Source of the DNA: Fulvitalea axinellae
GTDB taxonomy: Bacteria; Bacteroidota; Bacteroidia; Cytophagales; Cyclobacteriaceae
Reading direction: 5' to 3'
NCBI RefSeq assembly: GCF_036492835.1
Contig: NZ_AP025314.1
Coordinates: forward strand, 3,824,010-3,888,009
Length of the DNA: 64,000 bases
A program made the translations under genes and the position numbers. Under the pieces are notes generated by a model. It was not told the origin of the DNA. It did no database searches and saw nothing but the letters and a program-made list of their open reading frames with translations. This document shows, piece by piece, positions 1 to 7,551 of this stretch; the stretch's first letter is position 1; each line of letters opens with the position of its first letter.

Positions 1-183
1 TAAACACATACCTGTTATTATTCCGGGAACGTCAATCACCTTCTTCATTGCTATACCGCATGAATCAGGAAACTCTGTAAACTTAGCGCCCGCTTCACTC
101 ACACGGATAACTTTTGTTTCCCCGCATGACCAAAACAAAACCACCACTAGAACAACCAAGGAAAACCTAGTTAATATTTTCAT
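1..183 (-). CDS. lipoprotein, N-terminal part (possibly BF3164/TolB-like propeller)
   Basis: This open frame starts at an ATG at 183 and runs off the left edge, so only 61 residues are visible. The N-terminus is a clear lipoprotein signal: a basic start, a hydrophobic run of Leu/Val, then W-S-C with the lipid-bearing Cys at residue 20. The visible mature part is too short for a firm family call. In Bacteroidota, NVEALA-type small proteins are often followed by a six-bladed propeller lipoprotein of the BF3164/TolB-like type. The position downstream of the small peptide at 625-882 fits that pattern, but this is inference from context. The frame is certain; the function is not. Confidence 0.6.
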   Translation of the reverse strand, partial: MKILTRFSLVVLVVVLFWSCGETKVIRVSEAGAKFTEFPDSCGIAMKKVIDVPGIITGMCL

Positions 184-624
184 GTTTAAAATTAAATGGT
201 CATATATGAATTTAAAAAATAGATACTCTACCCGACGGTTTTTGGCGATATCAAAATAAGACTATTTATAAGCCATCATAGTGATATGGATTTGTTGCTC
301 TTCGATTGAAGAGTGGATTTTTTGGGGACTTATGACAGTCGTTTTCAAGCAATATTTCCGTCGTTTGAAAAACCGTCGGGTAGAGTAAAAAATAGAACCA
401 GCCTTGAATCAACAACAAGGCAACCGCAAGAAAACACTCAAGTCTTATATCCGAAAAATTTGATAGATTAAAATGTGCTTCTCAGGGCGTTGTAGAACGC
501 CTATGATGTGAAACATCTTTATGTTCAAGTTTATCGGAATTGACCTTTTTGACCATAATCAACTCAGTATTTTCTTTCTTGCGATTACCATGGAATCAAC
601 AAAGCTGATCCCAATATTCCTTAG
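184..624. other. intergenic gap holding the MITE and a small hairpin
   Basis: This 441-bp gap separates the small peptide from the next lipoprotein gene. Besides the MITE-like element it contains a short hairpin at 486-501 (GGCGTT, loop GTAG, AACGCC) without a following T-run in either direction. I see no coding frame and no convincing terminator, so the two genes could be co-transcribed or the lipoprotein could have its own promoter here. Confidence 0.5.
215..396. mobile_element. MITE-like element with target-site duplication
   Basis: A perfect 20-bp inverted repeat lies at 224-243 and 368-387, beginning TACTCTACCCGACGG on the left arm. It encloses 124 bp with no gene. Immediately outside the arms the 9-bp sequence AAAAATAGA occurs on both sides (215-223 and 388-396), as expected for a target-site duplication. 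The 164-bp unit is therefore best read as a non-autonomous transposable element mobilised in trans. It sits between the small peptide gene and the downstream lipoprotein gene, so in a shared transcript it would add a long foldback. The parent transposase is not in this window. Confidence 0.8.
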
Positions 625-882
625 TTATTTTTGACAGGTATCCCAAAAGCTTGAATCATCACATCCGTTAACTATATAACCATTAGACTGCCGACACCTG
701 TCATACCAATTCGCATTATCGCAGCCTGGGTAATTCAAAATTGGGTCCTCCCCAGCCTCAGCGATATTCATCGCCATCAAACGAGCCAAACTCACATCCT
801 CTTTAGAGGTGTTATTGAAAGAGAAAGCACCAAAGGCGAATACGCCGGCAAACAAGATCAAAGCAAATATTTTGAATTTCAT
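625..882 (-). CDS. small secreted Cys-rich peptide, NVEALA-like
   Basis: An 85-residue protein with a typical export signal (MKFKIFALILFAGVFAF) followed by a leader-like stretch, D-V-S-L-A-R-L-M-A-M-N-I-A-E-A-G-E-D (residues 29-46). This resembles the conserved region of Bacteroidota NVEALA proteins (PF14055). The C-terminal core holds four Cys (54, 63, 74, 83) arranged as two copies of G-C-D-x3-aromatic-aromatic-D-x-C exactly 20 residues apart, so two disulfides or Cys modification are plausible. It lies 193 bp downstream of an O-antigen-ligase-like gene on the same strand, an association I recall for NVEALA loci. The role of the family is unknown; secretion followed by processing or modification is inference. 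The start ATG at 882 is the only sensible one. Confidence 0.7.
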   Translation of the reverse strand: MKFKIFALILFAGVFAFGAFSFNNTSKEDVSLARLMAMNIAEAGEDPILNYPGCDNANWYDRCRQSNGYIVNGCDDSSFWDTCQK

Positions 883-1075
883 AGTTCTAAATTTTATGGC
901 ACGGATTACCGTACCGTGAAACGAATAAAAGGTAATTGGAAATACGGCACAAAAGCACCTAAATTTGGTCGGAGCGCCCTACTATACTTCGGGAAATTGC
1001 CTATCTTAGCGATCAGCCTCCGGAAAACGACTAAGTCATAGCACTGGTCTTTTAAGGTTGAACATGGATTTATCG

Positions 1076-2980
1076 CTATATCTTCGTTTCAGTCCCCGGA
1101 GGCTTTCCTTCCCCCAAAGCATTTTCACTTATTATCTTCCGCATCTCTTCCCGCATTTCCTCAATCGCTGTCGAGGGCACCCTTACGGGCTTTCGCATCA
1201 GCTCCCGAGCCCATCTCCCAGCTTCTTTTCTCTTTCCTTTCTCCGCATAAAGCTTAGCTAGGAGATAGCAGGGAAAGAAGCGGGAGGGCACCATAGCCAA
1301 TGCCTTTTTATAAGCCTCCTTCGCTTCGGCGGTCCGGTCAAGAGCCTTATAACAATCACCCAAAGAGGTTTGCGCAACGGTGCTACCCTCCAAGGCCACG
1401 GCTTTTTGGAGCGTCGCCAAGGCTTCTTCCCATCTCTCGCACATCGCCAGGGCCTTACCGTATTGCAGAAGGAAGGCTCCGTCGGAGCCCAAAACCTTTT
1501 CACAACTCTGGAAGTCCTCCGCCGCCATTTGGAAGTCACCGTAACGATAATCCCAATCGGCCGTTTTCCATGTCCGAAAAGCCTCTTGGACACTATTCCC
1601 TTTCCAAACCAAGACTGCTCCCAGCATCAAAGCTCCGGACACCGTTAAGGCTCTCGCAAAGACAGGCCAGAAGGCATACCCCAAACGCACCTTTGAAACT
1701 TTGTCAGTCATTATAGCCAAGGCCATAACGACAGCCACCTTGGTCGACAATATTTGCTCGGGGTAAGCGAAGAGTCCGAAAACGAAGACGGCTAAGAGTA
1801 TCATTCCTCCGAACAGGGTAAGCGGTGAACGAATTCGTTTACGGCCCAAAAGCACATAGAGTAGCACCACCACCAAAAGCAACCCTGTCAAGCCCTCTTC
1901 CGCCACAAACTGCAGGGGGGCGTTGAAGGCGTACCGCACGTTATCGGCCAGATAAGCCTCCAGCACATCTTCCTTACCCTGGAAATAATCGGCCTGATAG
2001 TCCATATACCGGGCCCGGAAGCGGTCGAATCCCCGACCGAAGAGGGGGGCGTCGGCCACCATATGTGTTGTCACCTTCCATATTAGCCAACGGCCATCAG
2101 CAGAGCCCTGTTTGAAGCAGTAGGCGCCCCAGAGGCCACCGACCAAAATCAGGGCTAGTGCGCCAGCCAAGGCCACACGACGCCAAGGGGTCGTGCTTTG
2201 GAATCTCCGCTGGAGCCGGCCACGGTGACGATAGAGCGCCAAAGCGCCTCCGCACAGTACCACGGCCAAGATAGCGGCCCTGGACCGACTGAGCAAGACA
2301 ACCGATCCCATTAGGAGTATGGAGAAAAACGGTATATACTCCATTGAAAATTCAAAAAACCGATAGTGAGGCCCCTGAAACTGGGAATACCGCCCCAGCA
2401 GCAGGCGCACAAAAGACTTCCTATAGAGGTATATAGCAAAAGTTACGGCCCAAGCACCTGCCAAAAAACCGGCATAAGGCCCTGGATTAAAGAAGCTCCC
2501 TGTCAACCGAAAGCCCGTATGGTTGGAAGGGTAGTAGTCGAACAGTTGCAGAAATCCATACACCGCCTGTCCAAACCCCGAGAACATAAAGGCCAATAAT
2601 AGCCAAGGATAAAACTCAGTCCGTTGCGCACGAAGCAAAACATAAAAGATACCCAAAGCCAAGAGCTCCAGCCAACGTAATGAGAAGCCGTGCACATCCT
2701 GAATCCAGTAACGATTTATAGCGATATATCCCAACAACAAAGCCAAAGCCAAATCCGTCAAATTTAGATAAAACACCGCCCCCGACACCAAAACCCTTAA
2801 TGCCTGAATAGCTAACAAAAAAGACATTCCAAATAAAAAGAAAACTGTTTTGCCACTTACCGTAGGGTACATCAAATCAGAATCAACAACTTGAGGCAAC
2901 CAACCAATTACCACTACAAAGCCCAAAAACAATAGACTGTTAAGTATTTTCTTGATATTAGACCTCATTATCATTCGCAT
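1076..2980 (-). CDS. O-antigen ligase-like polytopic membrane protein with C-terminal TPRs
   Basis: A 634-residue protein with about a dozen hydrophobic segments in the first 460 residues and a soluble TPR-like tail (about 480-620; repeated W/Y, A and G spacing, as in ALATLQKAVALEGSTVAQTS). The F-F-N-P-G-P-Y-A-G-F-L-A motif and the later G-R-G-F-D-R-F-R-x-x-Y motif are typical of the Wzy_C/WaaL superfamily, whose members join undecaprenyl-linked glycans to an acceptor. There is no LPS gene cluster nearby. Instead the neighbours are a small secreted Cys-rich peptide and a LytTR regulator, so its acceptor could be a protein or peptide (inference). Start at 2980; in-frame ATGs at 2974 and 2968 are alternatives. 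Confidence 0.78.
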   Translation of the reverse strand: MRMIMRSNIKKILNSLLFLGFVVVIGWLPQVVDSDLMYPTVSGKTVFFLFGMSFLLAIQALRVLVSGAVFYLNLTDLALALLLGYIAINRYWIQDVHGFSLRWLELLALGIFYVLLRAQRTEFYPWLLLAFMFSGFGQAVYGFLQLFDYYPSNHTGFRLTGSFFNPGPYAGFLAGAWAVTFAIYLYRKSFVRLLLGRYSQFQGPHYRFFEFSMEYIPFFSILLMGSVVLLSRSRAAILAVVLCGGALALYRHRGRLQRRFQSTTPWRRVALAGALALILVGGLWGAYCFKQGSADGRWLIWKVTTHMVADAPLFGRGFDRFRARYMDYQADYFQGKEDVLEAYLADNVRYAFNAPLQFVAEEGLTGLLLVVVLLYVLLGRKRIRSPLTLFGGMILLAVFVFGLFAYPEQILSTKVAVVMALAIMTDKVSKVRLGYAFWPVFARALTVSGALMLGAVLVWKGNSVQEAFRTWKTADWDYRYGDFQMAAEDFQSCEKVLGSDGAFLLQYGKALAMCERWEEALATLQKAVALEGSTVAQTSLGDCYKALDRTAEAKEAYKKALAMVPSRFFPCYLLAKLYAEKGKRKEAGRWARELMRKPVRVPSTAIEEMREEMRKIISENALGEGKPPGTETKI

Positions 2981-3281
2981 ACCCTATTATTTACCTGATT
3001 CAGGTATGTACTTGAATTACCAAAGACAAGCCACAAACCGTCAACAGGCTACAAGCAATAACAAAAAAAACAGTAAATGACTAAAATAATTCAATCACCT
3101 AAAAATCAGTCCCGCCTTACTCCACACTCTTGTGTCAGTTAAATTTGCACTTACTAAATTCATTCAACTCTCACCCCTCTTTTCACTTGTAATTTGTCTT
3201 ATACTTAGACAAGAAAAAACAAAACAAAGAAATACGTTATCAATAACACCTTTTCCGGAATCAACAACCTTTTTGACGTAA
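2981..3281. other. gap between LytTR regulator and ligase-like gene
   Basis: About 300 bp, AT-rich, with no gene. Two small inverted repeats are visible: 2993-3005 (ACCTGA-T-TCAGGT) just before the ligase-like start, and 3194-3212 (TTGTCT, 7-nt loop, AGACAA). Either could be a regulatory site; neither has the T-run of a terminator for the minus-strand regulator. Confidence 0.35.
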
Positions 3282-3647
3282 TCACCCCGAAGACTCAAAA
3301 ACCCTCAAAGCATCCCTCAATAGAATTAAACCACTTTTAGAAGCAGGAATATACTCCTCCTTCCCCCCCCGTAGATGCACTTTCAATGCACTTTGTGAAT
3401 AACCTTCAAGAAAAGCCAAATTTATCAGACAACATTTATGGCATCTGACAAACAAATAAGGAGTCAATAACTCCTCAATAACCTTTAAAGATTCTGAAAC
3501 CAAGATTGGCTTTCGCTCTAACATAAATAAATTTGAATAGCGACCATCAGAACGAACATAGACCAATTCATCCAAACGCAACAACATGGTCCCTTTTTCC
3601 GAGCGGACTTTCAATTTCTCACCATTTGGAAAAGATAATACTTTCAT
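3282..3647 (-). CDS. stand-alone LytTR DNA-binding regulator
   Basis: A 121-residue protein that is essentially one LytTR domain: V-Y-V-R-S-D-G-R-Y-S-N near residue 30 and the F-V-R-C-H-K-C-C-L-I-N stretch near residues 85-95, which match the family's conserved Y-x-x-R/H and F-x-R-x-H-x-S-x-x-V-N positions. There is no receiver domain or membrane segment, so it is not an ordinary two-component regulator. It binds DNA through beta-strands and probably controls the ligase-like and small-peptide genes that follow on the same strand, or itself. Repeated ATTAATCAA motifs lie about 100 bp upstream of its start. The regulatory target is inference. Confidence 0.8.
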   Translation of the reverse strand: MKVLSFPNGEKLKVRSEKGTMLLRLDELVYVRSDGRYSNLFMLERKPILVSESLKVIEELLTPYLFVRCHKCCLINLAFLEGYSQSALKVHLRGGKEEYIPASKSGLILLRDALRVFESSG

Positions 3648-3748
3648 TGATTATAAAAATAATAATGCTAAAAATGAGGAACAAACGAACAGGTAAATGG
3701 GAAATGTAATATATATAATTAATAATACAAAAAAACACAAACACTAAG

Positions 3749-3790
3749 ATTAATCAAGTTATTGATTAATTAAAAAAAACAATTAATCAA
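3749..3790. promoter_or_regulatory. triple ATTAATCAA motif upstream of LytTR gene
   Basis: A 9-bp perfect inverted repeat (ATTAATCAA at 3749-3757 and TTGATTAAT at 3762-3770) with a 4-nt loop is followed by a third, direct copy at 3782-3790. It lies about 100 bp upstream of the LytTR start on the minus strand. Symmetric repeated sites are what an operator looks like, but the region is very AT-rich, so chance is possible. Confidence 0.35.
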
Positions 3791-3992
3791 AAAGAACCTC
3801 AATAACTCTGAAATAGCGACAATCTCGACTGTATCCCCTCCTTTGCCAGAACATATCAAAATCCTCATACAAAGGCTTTGTAAAAGCACTAAAGTGGTCC
3901 CAAAAATAAAAACTTACTGAAAAACAAACATAAAACACTTTCCTTCCCTCTTATCACATTTAACAACAAGGCGCCCGCCCGAGAAACCCCCA

Positions 3993-4022
3993 ACAAAAGA
4001 AAAAGCCCACCAATCGGCGGGC
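3993..4022 (-). terminator. rho-independent terminator of the coiled-coil gene
   Basis: On the minus strand a 7-bp GC-rich stem (4016-4022 with 4005-4011, one G-T pair, loop GATT) is followed by TTTTTCTTTT. It lies 25 bp past the stop of the gene ending at 4047. Confidence 0.8.
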
Positions 4023-4046
4023 CCAAAAACAAGTCAAGTTCAAAGC

Positions 4047-4574
4047 CTACGGCTGTTCCACCAACGAGGCGGTATACTCCACACCGTCAAAGACCACCGT
4101 ACCCTCTCCTATATTCCCCGGCACTACATAGTCGTTGATATAATTGATTACCGCTTGGCGGTACGCCTCGTACTTGTTGCTTAGCGCCAGAAAATCGGCG
4201 GCGGTTTGGCTTACCTCGCTAAACGATGTCGATTTTTTGGCCAAAAAGTCGGCTTCCAGTTCCTCCAACTCGCCCTCATAGCGCTTCACCCTGCCCCGAA
4301 GCCTTTGCAGTTCCAGCTCGTCGGTCTCTTCCGCAATATTGTTGTTCTCCGTACGGATATTGCGTTGCAGTTCCTTGCGCCGCTCCATTATCCGTACCAC
4401 GGCCCGCTCCAGACTATTCTCTCTTTTGCCCTTCCCTAAGGCCGAGTGCAACACGTCTTGCAAATAACGATCGCCCTCGGTCAGGAAGGCTTGGCAAAGT
4501 ACGAGCGTAGTGGCGATTTTTGCGTAATCGGCCGACTCGATGATGTTTTCAGGGCTTAACGATTCTCTTTTCAT
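4047..4574 (-). CDS. hypothetical coiled-coil protein
   Basis: A 175-residue, highly charged protein of no family I recognise. Residues about 60-115 are a strong coiled coil (heptad-like Leu/Ile with runs of Glu, Arg and Lys; R-x-R-V-K-R-Y-E-G-E-L-E-E-L-E). The rest appears helical except for a short beta-rich tail (T-V-V-F-D-G-V-E-Y-T-A-S-L). There is no signal peptide or membrane segment, so it should be cytoplasmic. It has its own terminator and stands alone, with a long hairpin and a remnant-like HTH gene upstream. Base composition is richer in GC than the flanking gaps, as for a real gene. Start at the ATG at 4574. Confidence 0.6.
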   Translation of the reverse strand: MKRESLSPENIIESADYAKIATTLVLCQAFLTEGDRYLQDVLHSALGKGKRENSLERAVVRIMERRKELQRNIRTENNNIAEETDELELQRLRGRVKRYEGELEELEADFLAKKSTSFSEVSQTAADFLALSNKYEAYRQAVINYINDYVVPGNIGEGTVVFDGVEYTASLVEQP

Positions 4575-4712
4575 ACTTCTAAAAGATTTGTTTTCGTCTA
4601 AAATTTTTAATCTTCAAAACAATGGGCTCCTAAGCGTCCCTTCCGGTAAAAGTCAACCGGCGTTATAAGGCATATCGCAAAGACGTTGCTGGAAACGTTT
4701 TTTGTCCAACCT

Positions 4713-4772
4713 TATGGACCCTGACACAATTATTTCATTTAAACAAATGAGATAATTGTGTCAGGGTCCATA
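4713..4772. repeat. long near-perfect hairpin, 28-bp arms
   Basis: The arms 4713-4740 and 4745-4772 are complementary over 28 bp with one G-T mismatch and a 4-nt loop (AAAC); the outer part reads TATGGACCCTGACACAATTA. Neither side has a T-run, and no gene on either strand ends nearby, so it does not look like a normal terminator. It abuts the direct repeat starting at 4771. Confidence 0.85.
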
Positions 4773-4845
4773 GTACAAAGTAAATAGTAAAGCGTAAAGA
4801 GACTGCTTGAGGACAATATAAGACCTAATAAACCAACAGGTTAAC
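4771..4845. repeat. diverged direct repeat, copy 1
   Basis: Sequence around AGTAAATAGTAAAGCGTAAA is repeated, with scattered differences, at 5767-5838 in the same orientation (AGCAAATGGTAAAGCGTAAA). By eye the similarity extends about 70 bp, through a shared ACCTAA and AGGTT. The two copies bracket the IS30-type HTH gene about 1 kb apart. Confidence 0.6.
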
Positions 4846-5106
4846 CCTTCATATATTCCTCTCCCGAAACATTAACTATTTTACTGGATGGACTTATTCA
4901 GTATAAAAAACATAGCATCCCGAAACCACTGACAGTCTGCTATAAAGAAACTCCAACCCGCTTCACTCAAAAAAATCACGTGAGTCAGCGCAACACCCTT
5001 CCAAACAACCCCGCAAAGTCGAAAAACTTTAAAAACTGATCTCAAGAAAACAGAGAAACACGAAAAACCCGTAGCTGGCAACGCAAAACCGGAAATGCGA
5101 AAACGA

Positions 5107-5126
5107 AAAAAGCCCGAAAACGGGCT
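5107..5126 (-). terminator. rho-independent terminator of the HTH gene
   Basis: On the minus strand the stem AGCCCG/CGGGCT (5121-5126 with 5111-5116, 4-nt loop) is followed by TTTTTTCGTTTT. It lies about 35 bp after the stop at 5160. Confidence 0.8.
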
Positions 5127-5159
5127 CTGACTAATCGATTAAGGCGTAAAAGGACAGAC

Positions 5160-5756
5160 TTAGCCCGCATACCGAAGGGGAATATCGGGAACTTCGGGCA
5201 CCAAACGCCGGACTGTTACGGAGTCGGCTTTAGGTTCCAACCGCTTTCCCCGGCAAAACAGCCGGGCTACGGTGTCAAAGTATCGGGGAACGAGTTCGCC
5301 GCGCTCTTTGCGCTGGGCCATCATAAACAGCAAGGCCTCCAACATCCTGCGGTAATGAATCGGCTTTTCGGACAGCTTGAACAAGGACGCCATCCTGTAA
5401 GTGATCCTTCCGCCCACAAGCGGTCGCCACGGGTTCCGGTAATGCTTCTGGGTATCCGATAGCCAAGCCACAAACACCCTCGGGAAGATGTGCCTGTACT
5501 TCCCGGTCAGGTTGCAGATAAGCGTTTTTCCGTTTGGCCGGCGTCCGCTGGCCCGCCAATGGACACGGGCTACGGCCAAAGTATGCGCCAAATGCGGCTC
5601 GTATGCGCCCCGGCACCGGTTACGCTCCAGCTCACGGCTCACCGTAGAGGGCGAACGGTCTATACCCTCGGCGATTCGCCTAACTGACCAGCCCGCCTTG
5701 TGGGTGTCGCTGATAAAAAGTCGCTCGTATATGTTTAGCCGTGTATAATAGCCCAT
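5160..5756 (-). CDS. IS30-type helix-turn-helix protein without transposase core
   Basis: A 198-residue protein when started at the ATG at 5756 (M-G-Y-Y-T-R-L); the frame is open 24 codons upstream, but only this start gives the usual domain boundary. Residues 3-46 are a clear HTH_38 domain as in IS30 transposases (L-N-I-Y-E-R-L-F-I, then G-W-S-V-R-R-I-A-E-G-I-D-R-S-P-S-T-V-S-R-E-L), followed by an IS30-like G-A-Y-E-P-H-L-A-H. After that the DDE integrase core is absent. The remaining 130 residues are basic and match nothing I know. It may be a domesticated or truncated transposase acting as a DNA-binding protein. The gene is clearly more GC-rich than its surroundings, a sign of recent arrival. 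Confidence 0.6.
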   Translation of the reverse strand: MGYYTRLNIYERLFISDTHKAGWSVRRIAEGIDRSPSTVSRELERNRCRGAYEPHLAHTLAVARVHWRASGRRPNGKTLICNLTGKYRHIFPRVFVAWLSDTQKHYRNPWRPLVGGRITYRMASLFKLSEKPIHYRRMLEALLFMMAQRKERGELVPRYFDTVARLFCRGKRLEPKADSVTVRRLVPEVPDIPLRYAG

Positions 5757-5766
5757 ATCAATAATT

Positions 5767-5838
5767 AGTACAGAGCAAATGGTAAAGCGTAAAGACTGCG
5801 TAGAAACAAATAAAAACCTAAAATTCAAAAGGTTGGTA
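5767..5838. repeat. diverged direct repeat, copy 2
   Basis: The partner of the repeat at 4771-4845, lying just upstream of the HTH gene start, so it probably also forms that gene's 5' leader or promoter region. The shared core is GTAAAGCGTAAAG. Confidence 0.6.
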
Positions 5839-7551
5839 CTTCAGGCACAACTCCTTCAAAACATAAACTGACTTACTGAATACACTTATACACATTTAGT
5901 TTACCGAACCGCATATTTCGTTCCTAAAAATGAATATGGGCAACCTAACTCGTTAGGTTTATTTTTTATTCACAATTACACCCCATCAACAAACCCGACA
6001 ACATCAATACCCGATAAATAACCCATTCACTAATGAAAAATTCGGCAAAAACCCGAATCAACATTCTATTCCCATAATATTTTTAAAAAAATAAGAAATT
6101 TATTTCATATCACACTATTATAATTTTTCCATGAGAAGACTGTATCAAATAACTTAAGAGAAGATCGAAAAAAGCCACTGCGGAAACAATGGAAAACTAC
6201 GCCATACCAATCACAGTATATATTTATATTTTATCAAGTTTGTCACCCCCTTATTCTTTTCGAAAATACGGCGCTTCACCTAATCGACCATAAGCATAAT
6301 ACACTCGTGCACCCTCGAAACACTCTATCAAGACAATTTCAAGATCACTGTCCCAATACTTATTTTCACGTCGGATTTAAGTTTGTCCTCCTCCAATTCA
6401 AAATCGCTTCTTCTTTTGCAAAAAAACTTCGTATACCGGGCCGTAACATTGCCTTTGGCGGACATTATTTAAAATAATATTCCGCCTGTTATCAGTCATA
6501 AAAACAACGCGCCAAAGAGTGCTTCAAACACCTATAAAAAAACAGGTAAGATCATTGGCTTCAAAAGTAAATTCCGGCTCCATTTCAATTAAAAAGGGAA
6601 TTAAAGCCATCTCACCCCTTCCATTACACACAATAAACCGTTATACAAAAACATTTGTCGGATTTTTCCAGCACAAAACCGGACTATCTTTTACCACAAT
6701 ACCATTTCACACATCCAAACCCTATCATTTCTCCTTATCAAAAGAAAAGGAAAGGCAATAAGTTTAAGAGCATGAAACGCTAGAGTATTTAATCAGACTG
6801 CATTTCCAAAAAAATCGTTGTGACAGCAGCACTCCGAAGCACTCTCCTTTACCGGTTCTGTGACTTCATCAGGCACAACTTATTATTGGATCAAAGATTA
6901 ATATTTCCTGTATTTTTCCGGGTATATTAACAAGATCCGGCTCCTTATTTTAAATCATAACAATCCAGGATATAACGAGGGAATAAATAACAAATTATCC
7001 ATACGCTCTATATTATCTTAAAATTAAAATTATCGGATAAATTGACGAACGGCTTGTATAAATGAATATTTTAACACCTTATTTTTCAACTACCCCCCTA
7101 TTTTATTTTACGAAATAGGTTTATAATTTCGTATAATAAACGAAAAACCAATTTTCATTCCGCTCAACAAACATTAAGCGAAATCTCAAACAACCTTAAT
7201 CAACCATCACCCAAGTTGTTGCGGAAAATAAACAGAATAGACTGTTCTTACGCCTAACGTTCGCCACACGCTCTTTAGGGTATACGAACAATAGCGAAAC
7301 ATACCGAAACACCTTTTCCCTGTACCACAGAATACAGGGGTGACTAGCCTATTCCTACTTTGACACTCTAGGAAAAAATAGGTCTGGTTTTGCCATTTGT
7401 ATCGGTATTTTCCGGCCATACCGGCACATTTAATTAATCGGTCTTTCCTCCGTAAGAGACCCGCACCTTTCCTCAATACAGGATAGGCAGGGATTCCTTT
7501 GCCTTAAACTGAACAACATACACAAACCATTTACATGAGAAAACTATAACT
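5839..7551. other. 1.7-kb AT-rich region upstream of SusC operon
   Basis: No frame here looks coding; short open stretches at 6519-6761 (plus) and 7207-7476 (minus) lack family features, good start contexts and codon bias. A small inverted repeat at 7109-7133 (TACGAAAT, 9-bp spacer, ATTTCGTA) and AT-rich DNA around it could belong to the promoter region of the SusC operon. I could not pick out a full consensus promoter. Confidence 0.4.
5942..5970 (+). terminator. orphan terminator-like hairpin
   Basis: The stem AACCTAA/TTAGGTT (5942-5948 and 5953-5959, loop CTCG) is followed by TATTTTTTATT on the plus strand. No plus-strand gene precedes it, so it would end only an unannotated small transcript, or it is chance in AT-rich DNA. 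Confidence 0.35.

Larger units (their letters stand above)
3648..4046. other. AT-rich gap upstream of LytTR gene
   Basis: About 400 bp with no coding frame. Apart from the ATTAATCAA cluster and the terminator of the next gene at about 3993-4022, I see only homopolymeric A/T tracts. Confidence 0.4.
4575..5159. other. gene-poor gap with hairpin and repeat
   Basis: 585 bp between the coiled-coil gene and the HTH gene. It holds the long hairpin, the first direct-repeat copy and the HTH gene terminator. A short minus frame at 4881-5081 has no recognisable features and I do not call it. Confidence 0.5.

Noticed and set aside
4881..5081. minus-strand open frame of 66 codons near the HTH gene
   Set aside because: Lies in a repeat-rich gap, no family features; open by chance.
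6519..6761. plus-strand open frame of 80 codons upstream of SusC
   Set aside because: AT-rich, no family features, no ribosome-binding context, and composition like the surrounding non-coding DNA.
7207..7476. minus-strand open frame of 89 codons upstream of SusC
   Set aside because: No recognisable motif, and it would be antisense to the probable SusC promoter region.
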